Position numbers and translations under genes: made by a program
Shown here: one piece after another, positions 34,973 to 47,152 of the stretch
How positions within the stretch are numbered: the first letter of the stretch is position 1
Layout of the letters: every line of letters begins with the position of its first letter
Origin: Orientallactaga sibirica
Lineage: Eukaryota; Chordata; Mammalia; Rodentia; Dipodidae
Length of the DNA: 64,000 bases
Assembly (NCBI GenBank): GCA_036365145.1
Contig: JAEOAD010002182.1
Location: 310,001-374,000 of the forward strand
Reading direction: 5' to 3'
Notes under the pieces: generated by a model
The model's input: the letters and a program-made list of their open reading frames with translations, nothing else
What the model was told of the DNA's origin: nothing
The model's database searches: none

Positions 34973-35597
34973 ATGTTTCTTAACTCTTTGTTGGCCCAAG
35001 CCTATCTGAAGCAAATCCAGCCCAGACCTGCAGCCTATTACCCTTGATGGTGCGAGCCTGACTCCACCTCACTCCCCTGCTCCATCTTCCTGCTCCTCTC
35101 TTTCTCCCACCTTCCTTGCTCTCCTTGCCTCTTCTACCTTTCTTCCTCCATTTCCTTTCTCCCACATTCTTCCTCTACAATAGATGCCACCCCCTTGGCC
35201 AGGCACCCTCCACTTCTGGCTTTCCATGTAGAGTCAGCCAGCCATCATATTAACATCTGACATTTCAGGAACTTCTTGGTCCCACTGCCAAATCAAATCA
35301 GCTCAACCCATGTCACTTGCTCACAAACCCAAGATAGGCTCAGCATGCTTTCCTTGTGTAATGGAGCCCAGGCTGTCTGGATGGCTCCCTCCATACAGCT
35401 GGAGAACCTGCTACCTCAGCTTCCTGTTCTAAAAACAGCAGCTCCCCTCAAAAGAAACACACTCTGAGGGGCCAAGTTCACAGACTGCACGGCCTTCTCT
35501 CCAAAATACCTGGCTCTCCTATTTCAAAGCAGGGAGCCAGCTACAATACAGAGAGCTGAAATAATTCATTTTTTATTAGTCATCTGTACCCTCAAAG
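34973..35597. other. Unique intron with pyrimidine patch
   Basis: CT-rich stretch 35060-35165. No gene recognised. Confidence 0.5.
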
Positions 35598-35763
35598 GTT
35601 TGTTTATTTGTTCTGGTGGTTTTGTTTTTCAAAACGGGGCTTCATGTATCCCAGACTGGCCTCGAACACACTAGCTAACTGAGGATGACCTTGAATTCCT
35701 GATCCTCCGCCTCCATTCCCTGGTGCCACGGTTACAGGTATGTGCCACCATGCCTGGCTGGGT
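35598..35763 (-). mobile_element. Diverged B1 SINE
   Basis: Older reverse B1 with an extra 'aacacactagctaactgagg' segment. Confidence 0.7.
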
Positions 35764-36239
35764 TCTTTTTTTTTTTTTTTCATAATAATCTTTTTCTGCA
35801 TCTTTAGAGAACTCATAATAGTTACTATCTCTTCTAGATAGGAAATATCTGTCTACACTTAAGCAATTCCTTTTAATCCACTTGGGTTTTTTTTTGTCAT
35901 TGGATAAATGCAAGGAAAATCAAACTGAACTCTTATTACAAAGGGGAGTGTGAACAGAGGGCTCTCATTTATGCGTGGCTCTAGCGGGGTGAGAGACGAA
36001 GCTACAGATGCTTAGCAAATGGTAATAATGGATAGCTCTGGGTGGCAGGAATATTAAAGGCATTATTAATATTTTAATAATGCACTTCTTTGAGCTTGAC
36101 TATCACTTAAATGTTTTACAATAAGTATATATCATTGTGTTTAAAATTCTACATGCAGTTGGTTTTTGTTGTTTTTGCTATTTAGTTGCAAAAAAGAGAA
36201 GTCTTATGAAAATTCTCTAAAAAATACTTGGCTTGTTGT
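35764..36239. other. A/T-rich intron, possible L1 3' scrap
   Basis: 35985-36150 ('gggtggcaggaatattaaag', 'cttctttgagcttgac') resembles an old L1M 3' end. The remainder is unassigned. Confidence 0.4.
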
Positions 36240-36480
36240 GCGTGGCCATGTTTCCTGTGGTGTGTGTGTGGTGATGGTGGGGGGGGGGGAACGTGTGTGG
36301 AGGCCAGAAGACAGGTCCTCAGGAACACTGTCCACCTTTTTGGAGACAGGGTCTCTCATTGGCCTAGAACTCACCAGTTAGGCTAGACTGGCTGGGACCA
36401 GCAAGCCTCACTTTTACATGGGTTCCAGGAATTGAACTCAGGTCTTCATGCTTGCACAGCAAGCATTTTACCAACTGAGC
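36240..36480 (-). mobile_element. RSINE1/B4-type SINE, cut by the MaLR element
   Basis: Reads through the element: 'ttttaccaactgagc' ends at 36480 and 'tgtctctctagcc' resumes at 38358. Confidence 0.7.
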
Positions 36481-36969
36481 TGTTGCAGTCAGCTTCGCAT
36501 TGCTGGTAGAAATCACCCAACCAAAAGCAGCTTGTGGGGAAAAAAAAAAAGGTTTATTTTGGCATACAGGCTCGAGGGGGACGCTCCATGATGGCAGGGA
36601 AAATGATGGCATAAGCAGAGGGTGGACATCACTTCCTAGCCAACATCAGGTGGACAGCAGTAACAGGAGAGTGTGCCAAACACTGGCATGGGGAAACTGG
36701 CTAGAATACCCATAAACCCACCCCCAATAATATACTGCCTCCAGGAGACGTTAGTTCCCAAATGTCCATCAACTGGGAACCTAGCATTCAGAACATCTAA
36801 GTTTATGCGATACAACTGAATCAAACCACCACATTTTCCTGGCCCCCATAAAATATAACCATCCATGACATAAGATGCAGAGTCCAACTTTAAAAGTCCC
36901 CATAGTTTTTAATCAATCCCAATGGTGTTCAAACATCCCCATAATCCAAGGTCTTTTAACTGAGCCATG

Positions 36970-37002
<33 letters not shown>

Positions 37003-38352
37003 ATTATGGCACTAACACTGCAAAAGATGGCACTGGGCATAGCAAAGAAATATTCAACCAATACAAGATTTAAACAGGACAAACATCAAACTCCGTACTT
37101 CTAAGTCCAACAACTCTAGTCAGTGACAAATTTCCAAGTCTGATAATTCTAACCAGCAACAAGTCTCTGGAGTTCCGATTTTGCCCCTCCAGCTAGGATA
37201 CTCACAGTCATGGAAAACTTCATCCAGGACCGGCAGCTTTCCTTAGCAGCCGTCTCGTGGTCCTGGCATCTCCATGAGTCTCCACTGCAACCCATGGTCC
37301 ATCCTAATGGTTCCATGGGGTCTCCATGCAAGCATCCAGCAAACTTGATACACCACTGCCAGTGGCCATTTCCAAAACACAAGACTGAATTGCAAATTCA
37401 ATGACCCTCTCTTTCCTGCATTTCTTATACTACATATTACCAGGCAGAGTGCCAATTTGTTAGTTCTGGGGGGAATAAACCAGACTTTGAAGAACAGGAC
37501 ATTCTTTGAGCATTCAGGCCCCTTCAAAAGACTCTGCATTTTTCTGTCATCCCAAAGCAGGTTAACTAGCCCAATCTCAATGGTATAATCGCTCATACAA
37601 TTGCAGGTGAACAGGCAGAAGTTTTGGCCCAAAGATTTCTTTCTGTGCCATATCCTTCTGCACACACCAGTCCATTTCTACACAATGCAACCGTGCACAA
37701 ATTCTCGGGACACAGCCACAACAGTAAGCCTCTCACAAAACTCCTTCTAGCCCAGTCCAAGCAAAGCTCTTTCTCACTCTCACAAGCCAAACTTCACAGT
37801 CCACAGTTCCTAATGCATTCATGTCTTTCAACTCTGTCCAGAATAGTCCATCACGCTGTACTTACAGAGCACTGCAAGGCTAATCTATTAGGCCAAGATT
37901 TCAAATCCTTCCACCTCCCTCTTAAAAATCAGCTCCAAAAGGCCAAAGCCACAAAGTCAGATGTTTAGCACCAAATGATACAACTCCCCAGTACCAACTA
38001 CACTGTTGAAGTCAGGTTCACATTGCTGGTAGAAACCACCCAACCAAGAGCAGCCTGTGGGGAAAAAGAGGTTTATTTTGGCTTACAGGCTTGAGGGGAA
38101 GCTCCATGATGGCAGGGGAAAACGATGGCATGAGCAGATGGTGGAAATCACTTCCTGGCCAACATCAGATGGACAACAGGAACAGGAGAGTGTGCCAAAC
38201 ACTGGCATAGGGAAATTGGCTATAATACCCATAAGCCCACCCCCAACAATACACTGCCTCCAAGAGGCATTAGTTCCCAAATCTCCATCAACTGGGAACC
38301 TAGCATTCAGAACACCTAAGTTTATGGGGTACACCTAAATCAAACCACCACA
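36481..38352 (-). mobile_element. MaLR/ERVL-type element with two LTRs
   Basis: 1872 bases. The 5' LTR is 38004-38352 and the 3' LTR is 36481-36833, both TG...CA on the minus strand. The interior of about 1.17 kb has no long conserved frame and contains a 29-base A run (36972-37000). Just inside the 5' LTR is 'agttggtactggggag', like the start of MaLR interiors. Just before the 3' LTR is a purine-rich 'gggggccaggaaaa' that could be the polypurine tract. The target duplication is decayed (tgagc 36476-36480, cgaac 38353-38357) but supported by the interrupted SINE. The LTRs differ at many positions, so it is not recent. It is non-autonomous, like other MaLRs. Confidence 0.8.
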
Positions 38353-38379
38353 CGAACTGTCTCTCTAGCCTGCACAGCC

Positions 38380-38727
38380 ACATTCCTAGCACAGACTTAC
38401 CCATGAGGCTTCATCAGTCACTTACACATGATGATTTCTTCAGCACTTCTTGTGGGCTTTTTCCATAGCAGGTTCTGTGGTGGCAAGTAGGAATGGAACA
38501 TGCCCAGCCCAGACTGTGTACGAAGGAACAGTTGCCAGGTGCTGGCAGGACCCTGGTCCTCACTATGCTCCCACCAGGAGCTCCCAGGGTAGACCAACAC
38601 AGAGGGGTAAGGGTTAAATGGTATTCCATCCCTCCCCGCCCCCCAAAAGAAAGACCTGTGCACATCCAAAAGCATATGAATGTGACCTTATTTGAAGGGG
38701 GAAAAAAAACAAAGGTCTTGGCAAATG
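38380..38727. other. Unique intron with LTR scrap
   Basis: 'gaatgtgaccttatttgaag' near 38675-38695 looks like a small MLT1/MST fragment. Nothing else seen. Confidence 0.45.
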
Positions 38728-39027
38728 CTATGGCTTGAATGGATGTGTCCCTCTAAAATGCATATGCTCAAATTAAGCCCTGAGGTAAGGCATCAGCAGG
38801 TGAGGCATGTGGAAGATGATTAGTGTGTGTGGGTCTCACTGGTGTGATTATTATTAGTGTCCATATAAAAGGGCTGGAGGGGCTGGAGAGATAGCTTAGC
38901 GGTTAAGGCATTTGCCTGCAAAGCCAAAGGACCTTGGTTCAATTCCCCAGGATCCACGTAAGCCAGCTGCACAAGGTAGCACATGCATCTAGAGTTTGTT
39001 TGCAGCAGCTGGAAGCCCTAGCATGCC

Positions 39028-39066
<39 letters not shown>

Positions 39067-39250
39067 ACTTTCCCTCTCTTAAATAAATAAAAATAAAATA
39101 TGTTTAAAAAAAGGGGGGCTGGAGGGAGCTAGCTGGACCCTTTAGCTCTCCCACCTCCCACACGTGAGAACACAACACATTTTGGAAGCAGAAAGCGAAG
39201 CCCATCAACATGTTGATCTTGGACTTCCTAGTCTCCAGAACTATGGACAA
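38728..39250 (+). mobile_element. MST/MLT1-type LTR, split by a SINE
   Basis: 'gctatggcttgaatggatgtg' opening, 'attagtgtccatataaaag' centre and 'cttggacttcctagtctcc' end. Confidence 0.7.
38879..39106 (+). mobile_element. DIP-like SINE in LTR
   Basis: Flanks aaaagggctggagg / aaaaggggggctggagg (38867 and 39107). The target itself resembles the SINE start. CT run 39033-39064. Confidence 0.9.
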
Positions 39251-39266
39251 ACAATGTCTGGCATAT

Positions 39267-39590
39267 GGACTGGAGGGGTAAATCAGCTGATAAAGTAGCT
39301 GCATTACAAGCATGAGGGCTTGGGTTCAACCCCCAAAACCCGCATAAAATGCCAGGCATAATGATATATACCTATAATCCCAGCTAAGAAGCCAGAGACA
39401 GCAGGATCCCTGGGGTTCAGTGGCCAATGTAGCTTAATTGGTGAGCTCCAGGACAATGAGAGACCCTGACTTGAAGGAAGCAAACAATATTCTTGAAGAT
39501 AACAGTTGAGGTTTTCCTCCACACAGGCACACACTGCACTTCACACACACATAGGCACACATGCACACACACACACACACTTTGTTTTTT
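39267..39590 (+). mobile_element. RSINE1/B4-type composite SINE
   Basis: 'cctataatcccagctaagaagccagagacagcagg' middle and CA-rich end. Confidence 0.7.
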
Positions 39591-39636
39591 TTGTTTTTTT
39601 TTTTTAATGTCCTGTGTTTATAAATTATCAAGTCTA

Positions 39637-39831
39637 GGGGCTGGAGAGTTGGCTTAGCGGTTAAGGTGCTTGCATGCAAATCCAAAGGACTGAGGTTTGA
39701 TTCCCCAGGACCCACATAAGCCAGATGCACAAGGGGCTGCATGCATCTGGAGTTCTTTTGCAGCAGCTGGAGGCTCTGTCATGCCCATTCTCTCTTTATC
39801 TGCCTCTCTCTCTCAAATAAATAAAAAAAGG
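39637..39831 (+). mobile_element. DIP-like SINE
   Basis: Duplication aaattatcaagtcta / aaattacccagtcta (39622-39636 and about 39836-39851). Confidence 0.9.
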
Positions 39832-39954
39832 AAGAAAATTACCCAGTCTAAAGTAGAGAAACACAAACAGGTGGAAACAGCAGATAAAAGATACTGGTCA
39901 AAAATGTGATCATATCAGAACTACTCAGTGGACTCTCCATCTGATGACAAGTGT

Positions 39955-39961
39955 CCAGATA

Positions 39962-40009
<48 letters not shown>

Positions 40010-40235
40010 GCTCTTAGGGAAAAGGCAGGCAACAGGAAGATGGAGGCAGAGAGATTGGGGGCAAGAAAGCCTGAATCTGGTACTAGCTGGAGGAACATGC
40101 AAGGATTCTCCCCTGATGCCTGTGGTGGGAACAAGGCCCTGCTGACACCTTGATTTCAGACTTCTGGATACAAGAACCATGGGAAAATAAATTTATGTTG
40201 TTTTAAGACACCCACCAAGTTTGAGGTAATGTGTA
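39955..40235 (+). mobile_element. MLT1-type LTR 3' half with (GA)n
   Basis: 'caccttgatttcagacttctgg' and 'ataaatttatgttgttttaag' are diagnostic of MLT1. A (GA)n run of about 40 bases lies at 39966-40006. Confidence 0.75.
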
Positions 40236-41004
40236 GAAGTGAATACACGTCCCACGTCCCAAGACTCCACTCTCCACCCTCAGCCAGAAGCAGGGAGCAG
40301 GATACACAGGAGGTGGCCAGTGGGGCTCAGAACCACACAGGTGATGTCGTCCTCTCAGGAAGAAAAGAAGCCACCACCTACTGGCCCCCAAAGCCCAAGA
40401 TACCAGGCTTGTGGGACAGAAAATGATGTTCATTCATGGTGCGGGGATGGGAGGATGGGAACAGTGAAGTGTGAGTAGAGGCTGAAAGGGAAACTAGTCT
40501 TATCACTAAAGCCACCCTACAAGTGTCTGGCTCACTGACCATGATGACAACCGCAAGTCTCCATATGGAACAATACATACATCCTTCCTGGGAGAGACCC
40601 TCATACAGCCCTTGCCAGTCCATGTATCCCTTATCATCACAGCAGCCCTACAGGCCAAGTTCAGGTACATAAACGTGGAGCTAAGGTTCTCAGAACATTG
40701 CTAATTTTCACAGGGTGGCACAGTTGGTTACTAAATCCCAGAGCCAGGGCCCCATGCCAGTGGCGCCAGTACAATCTGCTAGGGAAGATGGGACCTGAAC
40801 AAGCAGGGAGGTCATAGAACCAGGTGCTAAGCTCTGGTGTGGGACAGCCGGTCAGGTCTCACAGGCTGGTGGCAGGATTGGGGACATATAAGCCCAGGAA
40901 GCATCACCAAGGAAATGCCCTGAGTAACAGATCTTTGTCAAGATCTTCTGAATGCAAGGGGGCCAGGCTGAACTTGGCCCAGGGGAGCTCTGGAAGGTGA
41001 GGTC
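40236..41004. other. Unique intron with MIR fragment
   Basis: 40655-40760 looks like a reverse MIR ('acagggtggcacagttggttac', 'cccagagccagggccc'). The rest has no recognised feature. Confidence 0.5.
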
Positions 41005-41391
41005 TATAACAGACAGCTTCAGGTTCACTGAGATGAACTTCCAGACCAGGCACAGTTATGGAGGAAGGGATATTATTTATTGAAGCTTACAGATCCAGGG
41101 GAAGTTCCATAATGGCAGAAAAAGTTGGTCTGCCTTCACAGATCCAAGCAAGAGAGCAGAAAAGCCACCAGCCACACAGTACACAGAGCAAAGCTACAGC
41201 CAAAAACCACAGCACACTTCAGGAACTCCAACTGGGCACATTTTGCATATCTTTAAAATGGAATCTCAAACCCACCATCATACCTTAAAGCTCCGCCCAA
41301 TGACACTGCCTCCAGCAAGGTGGCTGCAGATGCAAACTATAAACTAATAAAACACTGAATATATTGGGGGCCATATATTCAAAACACCACA
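41005..41391 (-). mobile_element. Solo MaLR/ERVL-type LTR (family 2)
   Basis: 387 bases, sister of 20780-21163 with clear similarity along the whole length. Exact 5-bp duplication aggtc (41000-41004, 41392-41396). The terminal TG has decayed to TA at 41005. Confidence 0.8.
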
Positions 41392-41950
41392 AGGTCTGAG
41401 GAAGGAGGCCTGGCAATCCAGCACCTTTGCCAGACATCCAAACATCTAGACAACGAACTGCTCAGGTAGAGAGGTAGCTCACTGCACCTCCCATGGCCTT
41501 CCACCAGAGCCTCTGTGCCCTGTTTGCTGCCTTCCAATGTTCCTTACAAGGTCAACATCTATCTCAGAAATATAGGCACATTTGAATATTAACTGGAGGA
41601 AAAAAAAAGAATTAGGAAGGAAACTTTCCATGGGAATAAATAGATCATAAAATATGTTCCAAGGTCAACCTCAGAACTCCTCATAACCTGGAACTATCCA
41701 AGTCTCTACACAGTCCCATTCCAGAAACCTCTAGAGGGTGCTGACCTTGCAGATTCTTCTGATTCCCCGGAGGGACCACCTGGCCTGTGACTTCTGCTTA
41801 GGTTAGAGCCACCTGCCTCAGAATGCCAGATCTGGGAGCACAATTACTGACCTTTACCACAAAGCAGACAGTGGCGTAATAATATGAATGTCACATATTT
41901 CCCACTCTTCACCTAGAGAAACACTGCGGCTTATAGAGACCATACAGACA
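41392..41950. other. Unique intron
   Basis: No recognised repeat. A weak CTCF-like string (cctctagagggtgctg, 41728-41743) was noted and not called. Confidence 0.5.
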
Positions 41951-41965
41951 TAAGGGCACACTTCT

Positions 41966-42151
41966 GTTTGTTTGTTTGTTTGTTTGTTTGTTTGTTTGTT
42001 TGTTTGTTTGTTTTTCGAAGTAGGGTTTCACTCGAGCCCAGGCTGACCTGGAATTCACTATATAGTCTCAGGTGGCCTTGAACTCATGGTGATCCTCCTA
42101 CCCCTGCCTCCTGAGTGCTAGGATTAAAGGCGTGCGCCACCACACCCGGCT
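41966..42151 (-). mobile_element. B1 SINE with (TTTG)n tail
   Basis: Exact 15-bp target duplication taagggcacacttct (41951-41965 and 42152-42166). Confidence 0.95.
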
Positions 42152-42166
42152 TAAGGGCACACTTCT

Positions 42167-42382
42167 TTTTTAAAATATTTATTTATTTATTTATTTATTT
42201 GAGAGAGAGAAAAAGGCAAAGAGAGAGAGAATGGGTGCACCAGGGCCTCCAGCCACTGCAAAGGAAATCCAGATGCATGTGCCCCCTTGTGCATCTGGCT
42301 TACGTGGATGTCTGGAGAATCGAATCGGGATCCTTTGGCTTTGCAGGCAAATGCCTTAACCACTAAGTCATCTCCCCAGCCC
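42167..42382 (-). mobile_element. DIP-like SINE
   Basis: Inserted next to the B1's target copy. The target string recurs as ccacttct at 42382-42389. Confidence 0.92.
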
Positions 42383-42389
42383 CACTTCT

Positions 42390-42590
42390 TCTTGTTTATT
42401 GTTTTTTATTTATTTACTTGCATGGAGAGAGAAAGAAGAATTGGCATGCCAGGGTCTCTTGCCACTGCAAATGAACTCCAGACACATTCACCACTTTTTG
42501 CATCTGGTTTTACATGGGTACTGGGGAATCAACCCCAGGGCATCAGGCTTTTCAAGCAAGTGATTTAACTGCTGAGCCATCTCTCCAACC
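42390..42590 (-). mobile_element. DIP-like SINE
   Basis: Older copy. Followed by cacacttct again at 42591-42599. Confidence 0.88.
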
Positions 42591-42604
42591 CACACTTCTT
42601 TTTC

Positions 42605-42965
42605 TTCTTACTTATTCATTAATGTGTGGGTGGGTGGGTAGCGGTATAGTGTGTATGTGTGGTATATGCACGTGTATTATGTGCTAGCCTACAGCAGGGT
42701 GCTCACTAGTGGTGGCTGGAGGGGAACATCGGGTGTCCCCCTCTACTCTTCCACACATTCTTACTTGAACCAGAGTCTCTTACTGGTGCCAGAGTTTGCC
42801 ATTTTTTCATAAGCTGGTCTCTGTTCCACACAAGACTTGTTTTAAAGACATACATAGTAATGCCCAGCTATTTATGTGGGTCCTGGAGATCAAATTTTAG
42901 CTGCCTCTCAGGCCTTTGTGCTTGCACAGGAAGTGCTCTTAATTGCTGAGCAATCTCTCCAGCTC
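42605..42965 (-). mobile_element. RSINE1/B4-type composite SINE
   Basis: Long, diverged copy: 'gtgtccccctctactcttcc', 'atgcccagctatttatgtgggtcctggagatc' area and 'gctgagcaatctctccagctcc'. Confidence 0.65.
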
Positions 42966-43341
42966 CATGGGTACACTTCTATGCCAGCAGATTTTTGACT
43001 AAGACACCAAAGCAATTCAGTAGGTAAAGTAAAAGTCACTCTGGTAAATTACACTCGAATGATAGATGTCCATATAAGAATAAGTGGCCCCAGCTCTCAC
43101 ATCAAGCTATACACAAAGTAAATGGAGATGGATCCCTACTGGTTCAACACTATCAGTCATCAGAAAAAAAATGCAAATTAAACCACATCCACTCTAAGTG
43201 GCTAAAATGAAAAGAATGGCAATGGTCAATCTTGGTGAGAGTGTGGAGCACCAGGACTCTGATGGTGTTGCTGGTGAAGATATAAAATGACACAAGCACT
43301 GGGAGAGAGTTTGGCAGATGCATATGAAGTTCATGATACAA

Positions 43342-43425
43342 AGCTGAGGATGTAGCTCAATGGCAAAGCACTTGCCTAGAACATGCACAGGGTTAAATCT
43401 CTAGCCACACAAATAAATAAGTTTA
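43342..43425 (+). mobile_element. ID-like SINE
   Basis: 'gctgaggatgtagctcaatggcaaagcacttgcctag' region, BC1-related. Confidence 0.7.
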
Positions 43426-43615
43426 TTTTTTTTATTTTATTTATGAAAGAAAGAGAGAAAGAGAATAGGTGCATTAAGGCACCCAGCCACTGCAAACAAA
43501 TTCCAGACTCGTGTACTACCATGTGCATATGGCTTACACGGGTTCTGGGGAGTGGAACCTGCGTCCTGAAGCTTCACAGGCAAGCATTTTAACTGCTAAA
43601 CCATTTCTCCAGCCA
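43420..43615 (-). mobile_element. DIP-like SINE, diverged
   Basis: 'ataggtgcattaaggcacccagccactgcaaac' area, ends 'aaccatttctccagcc'. Confidence 0.82.
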
Positions 43616-43955
43616 TATTTTTATTATTTTATGTGTGTGAACATGCTCGTGTGTGGGGGCACAGGTGTGTATACATGTGTATAGAGGCCAGAGGAGGACC
43701 TCGGGTATCATCTTTTGGAATGTCATCTATCTTCTTTGACACAGGGTTTCTCACTAGCCTGGAGTTCACCATGTAGGCTAGACTGGCTAGCAAGCAAGTC
43801 ACAGGGATCCTCCTGTCTCTACCTCCCCAGTGCTGGGATTACAGGTACATGCCACCACACCCCACATTTCACCTGGTACAGAGGATTGAACTCATGTCAT
43901 TATGCTGATGAGGAAAGTACTTTACCCACGGAGCTACCACCTCAGCCATAACTAA
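43616..43955 (-). mobile_element. RSINE1/B4-type composite SINE
   Basis: Nearly full reverse copy starting with a TG-rich end and ending 'ggagctaccacctcagcc'. Confidence 0.7.
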
Positions 43956-43978
43956 ATAATATAATAATATAAACTATG

Positions 43979-44078
43979 GGGCTGGGACATAGCTCAGGTG
44001 ACAGAGTACTTGCCTAGCATACTCAGGCTCTGGGTTCAGTCCCCAGCACCACACAAAGAATAAATAAATAAATAAATG
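43979..44078 (+). mobile_element. ID-like SINE
   Basis: Good ID match ('ggggctgggacatagctcag ... gttcagtccccagcacc') with an (AAAT)n tail. Confidence 0.8.
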
Positions 44079-44079
44079 A

Positions 44080-44230
44080 GGGGCTGGAGAGACGGCTCAG
44101 CAGTTAAGGCACTTGCTGGCAAAGCCAAAGGACCCAGGTTTGATTCCCTAGTACCTACATAAAGTGAGATGCACAAGGTGGTACATGTGTTTGGAGTTCA
44201 GTTGCCGTGGCTAGGAGGCCTTGGCACACC

Positions 44231-44284
<54 letters not shown>

Positions 44285-44340
44285 CTGCTCTCTGTTTCTC
44301 CCTCTCTCAAATAAATAAATTATATATATATATATATATA
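44080..44340 (+). mobile_element. DIP-like SINE with long (CT)n and (TA)n
   Basis: CT run 44235-44280 and a TA tail 44320-44340 form a compound microsatellite. Confidence 0.9.
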
Positions 44341-44501
44341 TTTTTTATTTTTTTTTTTTTTTTTTTGAGGTAGGGTTTCACTCTGGTCCAGGCTGACCTG
44401 GAATTCACTATGTAGTCTCAGGGTGGCCTCAAACTCATGGCGATCCTCCTACCTCTGCCTCCTGAATGCTGGGATTAAAGGCATGTGCCACCATGCCCAC
44501 C
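44341..44501 (-). mobile_element. B1 SINE
   Basis: Reverse copy with a long poly-T abutting the preceding SINE tail. Confidence 0.88.
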
Positions 44502-44519
44502 TTAAAAAATTTTTTAAAT

Positions 44520-44676
44520 TTATTTTTATTAATTTTTTTTTTTTTAGGTAGAGTCTCACTCTAGCTCAGGCTGACCTGGAAATTCACTCTGTATTCTCAG
44601 GGTGGCCTTGAACTCATAGAAATCCTCCTACCTCTGCCTCCCAAGTGCTGGGATTAAAGGCTTACACCACCACACC
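44520..44676 (-). mobile_element. B1 SINE
   Basis: Second reverse B1 in tandem. Has 'ctgtattctcagggtggcc'. Confidence 0.88.
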
Positions 44677-45229
44677 TTTAAAAAAAAAAAAAGAAGAAAT
44701 CAATGAAAATAAAGTTAAAAATTCACCAGTCTGACCCAGCAATTCTATTCCTAGATATTACCTAAAAGAAATGGAAATGCATGCCTAAACAAAACAACAA
44801 AAATGTACACTAGAATGTTTAGCTTTCAGCTGCTGTTATGCCAAAACTACAAACAACCCAAATGTCCCTCAACAGGAAACAAGCGAAGGAACTGTGGTAT
44901 ATTCATATGGTGAAACATTACTCAGCAATAAAAAGGAACAGACTCCTGATACATTCAGCTGCATGGGCAAAATGCCACAAAGGTTACACAGAGCTGGACA
45001 TGAAACAGTATACACTGCACAGTTCCATCTGCATGAAGCTCTAGGACAGGCAAAACTAATTTATGGGGAAAAAAATCAGAACCGGTTTGCTTCTGGAGGG
45101 GGCAGTGGGGACTGGCTAGGAAAGAATGTCAGGAACATTGTTGCATGATCAAAATGTCATCTATCTTGGTCGGGATCCAAATGCTGCATTCATTCATACA
45201 ACAATACAGTTAAGATTTAAACATGTATA

Positions 45230-45441
45230 GAGCTTTTTATTCATTTATTTGATAGAGAAAGAAAGAGGCAGATAGAGACAGAGAATGGGCATGCCAGGGC
45301 CTCCAGCCACTGCAAACCAACTCCAGACACAGGTGCCAGCTACCTTGTACATCTGGCTTACGTAGGTACTGGGGAATCAAGCCTGTGTGTCCTTAGACTT
45401 GGCAGGCAAGTGCCTTAATTGCTAAGCCACCTCTCCAATCC
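45230..45441 (-). mobile_element. DIP-like SINE
   Basis: Carries a small insertion ('caggtgccagctaccttgtac'). Confidence 0.88.
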
Positions 45442-45885
45442 TGTATATAATTTTTAATCCAGTTATACCTATAATAACTTGCATTCTGTAAGAGTTAATT
45501 GGCCTTAAAACATGAACAAAATCAGGAAAAATATACCCACGTGGAAACATGAACAAGGAAACTCATCCAGAAAGGTGCACGTGCAGGTATCTCTGGGCTT
45601 AGAAAATCCACAGGGAGATTCCACACCCTCCTCCTGGCTACCGTATAACAGATATGCACTGCCCTTGGATTCCTCTGCCCTCTTGCCTACATAAAATCAA
45701 AGTGCTTCTGGAAAGTGACTCCTGAAGAGACAGCTGAGTCTGGGCCATTTCTGGAATGGGCAACACAAACACGGTCTGTGTGGAGAACAGAGATAGCTCC
45801 CCCAGATCCCCAACAGGAGCCTTGGATAAGCATCCTCCAGCAGTGGTAATGTGGAGAGCAGACATCTACCCTCTCGCATCCCCAT
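45442..45885. other. Unique intron
   Basis: No recognised feature. Confidence 0.5.
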
Positions 45886-45890
45886 CAAGG

Positions 45891-46540
<650 letters not shown>

Positions 46541-46549
46541 CAAGGCTTT

Positions 46550-46802
46550 CTTGGAAAAGGAAAACAAGCTTCCTTTCTGATGGCCTTGAGCCCTCCTGCC
46601 CAGCCAAGAATCCCTCCCACAACTGCCTTCCTACAGACCCCATGCAAACCATCTTCTCAGGAGTCCTTCCCAGCAGATCTTTGACTTCCCACAGGCCAGA
46701 GGGCAAGGGAGCCCTAGAGCAGCGCACGGCTGATTGAAGGAAGGACTGATTTGCCCCTTGAGAATAGAGACACTCCCTGGAGGACAGTGTGCAGCAGTCA
46801 CT
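46550..46802. other. Unique intron
   Basis: No recognised feature. The ORF here is unsupported. Confidence 0.5.
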
Positions 46803-47148
46803 TTTTTGTTTGTAGGACAAAATACCTAACCAGAAGCAGCTTAGGGAAGGAAAGGGTTTATTCAGCCTATGGTTTTAAGGGGAAGTTTCTATCATGGTGG
46901 GAATAGCCCATGTGGCAAGGGCGGACAGTGTCACATCTCCACATCAACAGGGAGGAGGCAGAGTCCATGAGCTAGCTGAGTGCAGTGATGGAGTAATAAG
47001 CCCCAAGGTCCACCCTAGAGACATACCTCCTCCAGCAAGGTTCCAACCTCCTAAAGGCTCCACAAACACCACCACCAGCTAGAGATTAAGTTAGGTGTAC
47101 TCACAAACACATGAGGCTATAGGTGACATTTTACATTCAAACCACCAC
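46803..47148 (-). mobile_element. Solo MaLR/ERVL-type LTR (family 3)
   Basis: On the minus strand it opens with 'tggtggtttgaatgtaaaat' and has a mouse-like 'aggaaagggtttatt' block in reverse. Related to families 1 and 2 but distinct. Ends approximate. Confidence 0.65.
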
Positions 47149-47152
47149 TCGT

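Larger units (their letters stand above)
42966..45229 (+). mobile_element. L1 ORF2/3' remnant, multiply interrupted
   Basis: 42966-43341 ('gcaaattaaaccacatccactc', 'tggtgagagtgtggagcacc') and 44700-45229 ('ctgacccagcaattctattcc', 'aatgtccctcaacagg', 'gtggtatattcatatggtg') form the end of ORF2 and the 3' UTR. Seven SINEs separate the parts. No intact frame. Confidence 0.75.

Noticed and set aside
36834..38003. Possible retroviral coding interior of the MaLR element
   Set aside because: Frames are short and broken and no gag, pol or env motif is visible. Consistent with a non-coding MaLR interior.
41728..41743. CTCF-like string cctctagagggtgctg
   Set aside because: Two mismatches at informative positions. 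Much weaker than the site at 24772.
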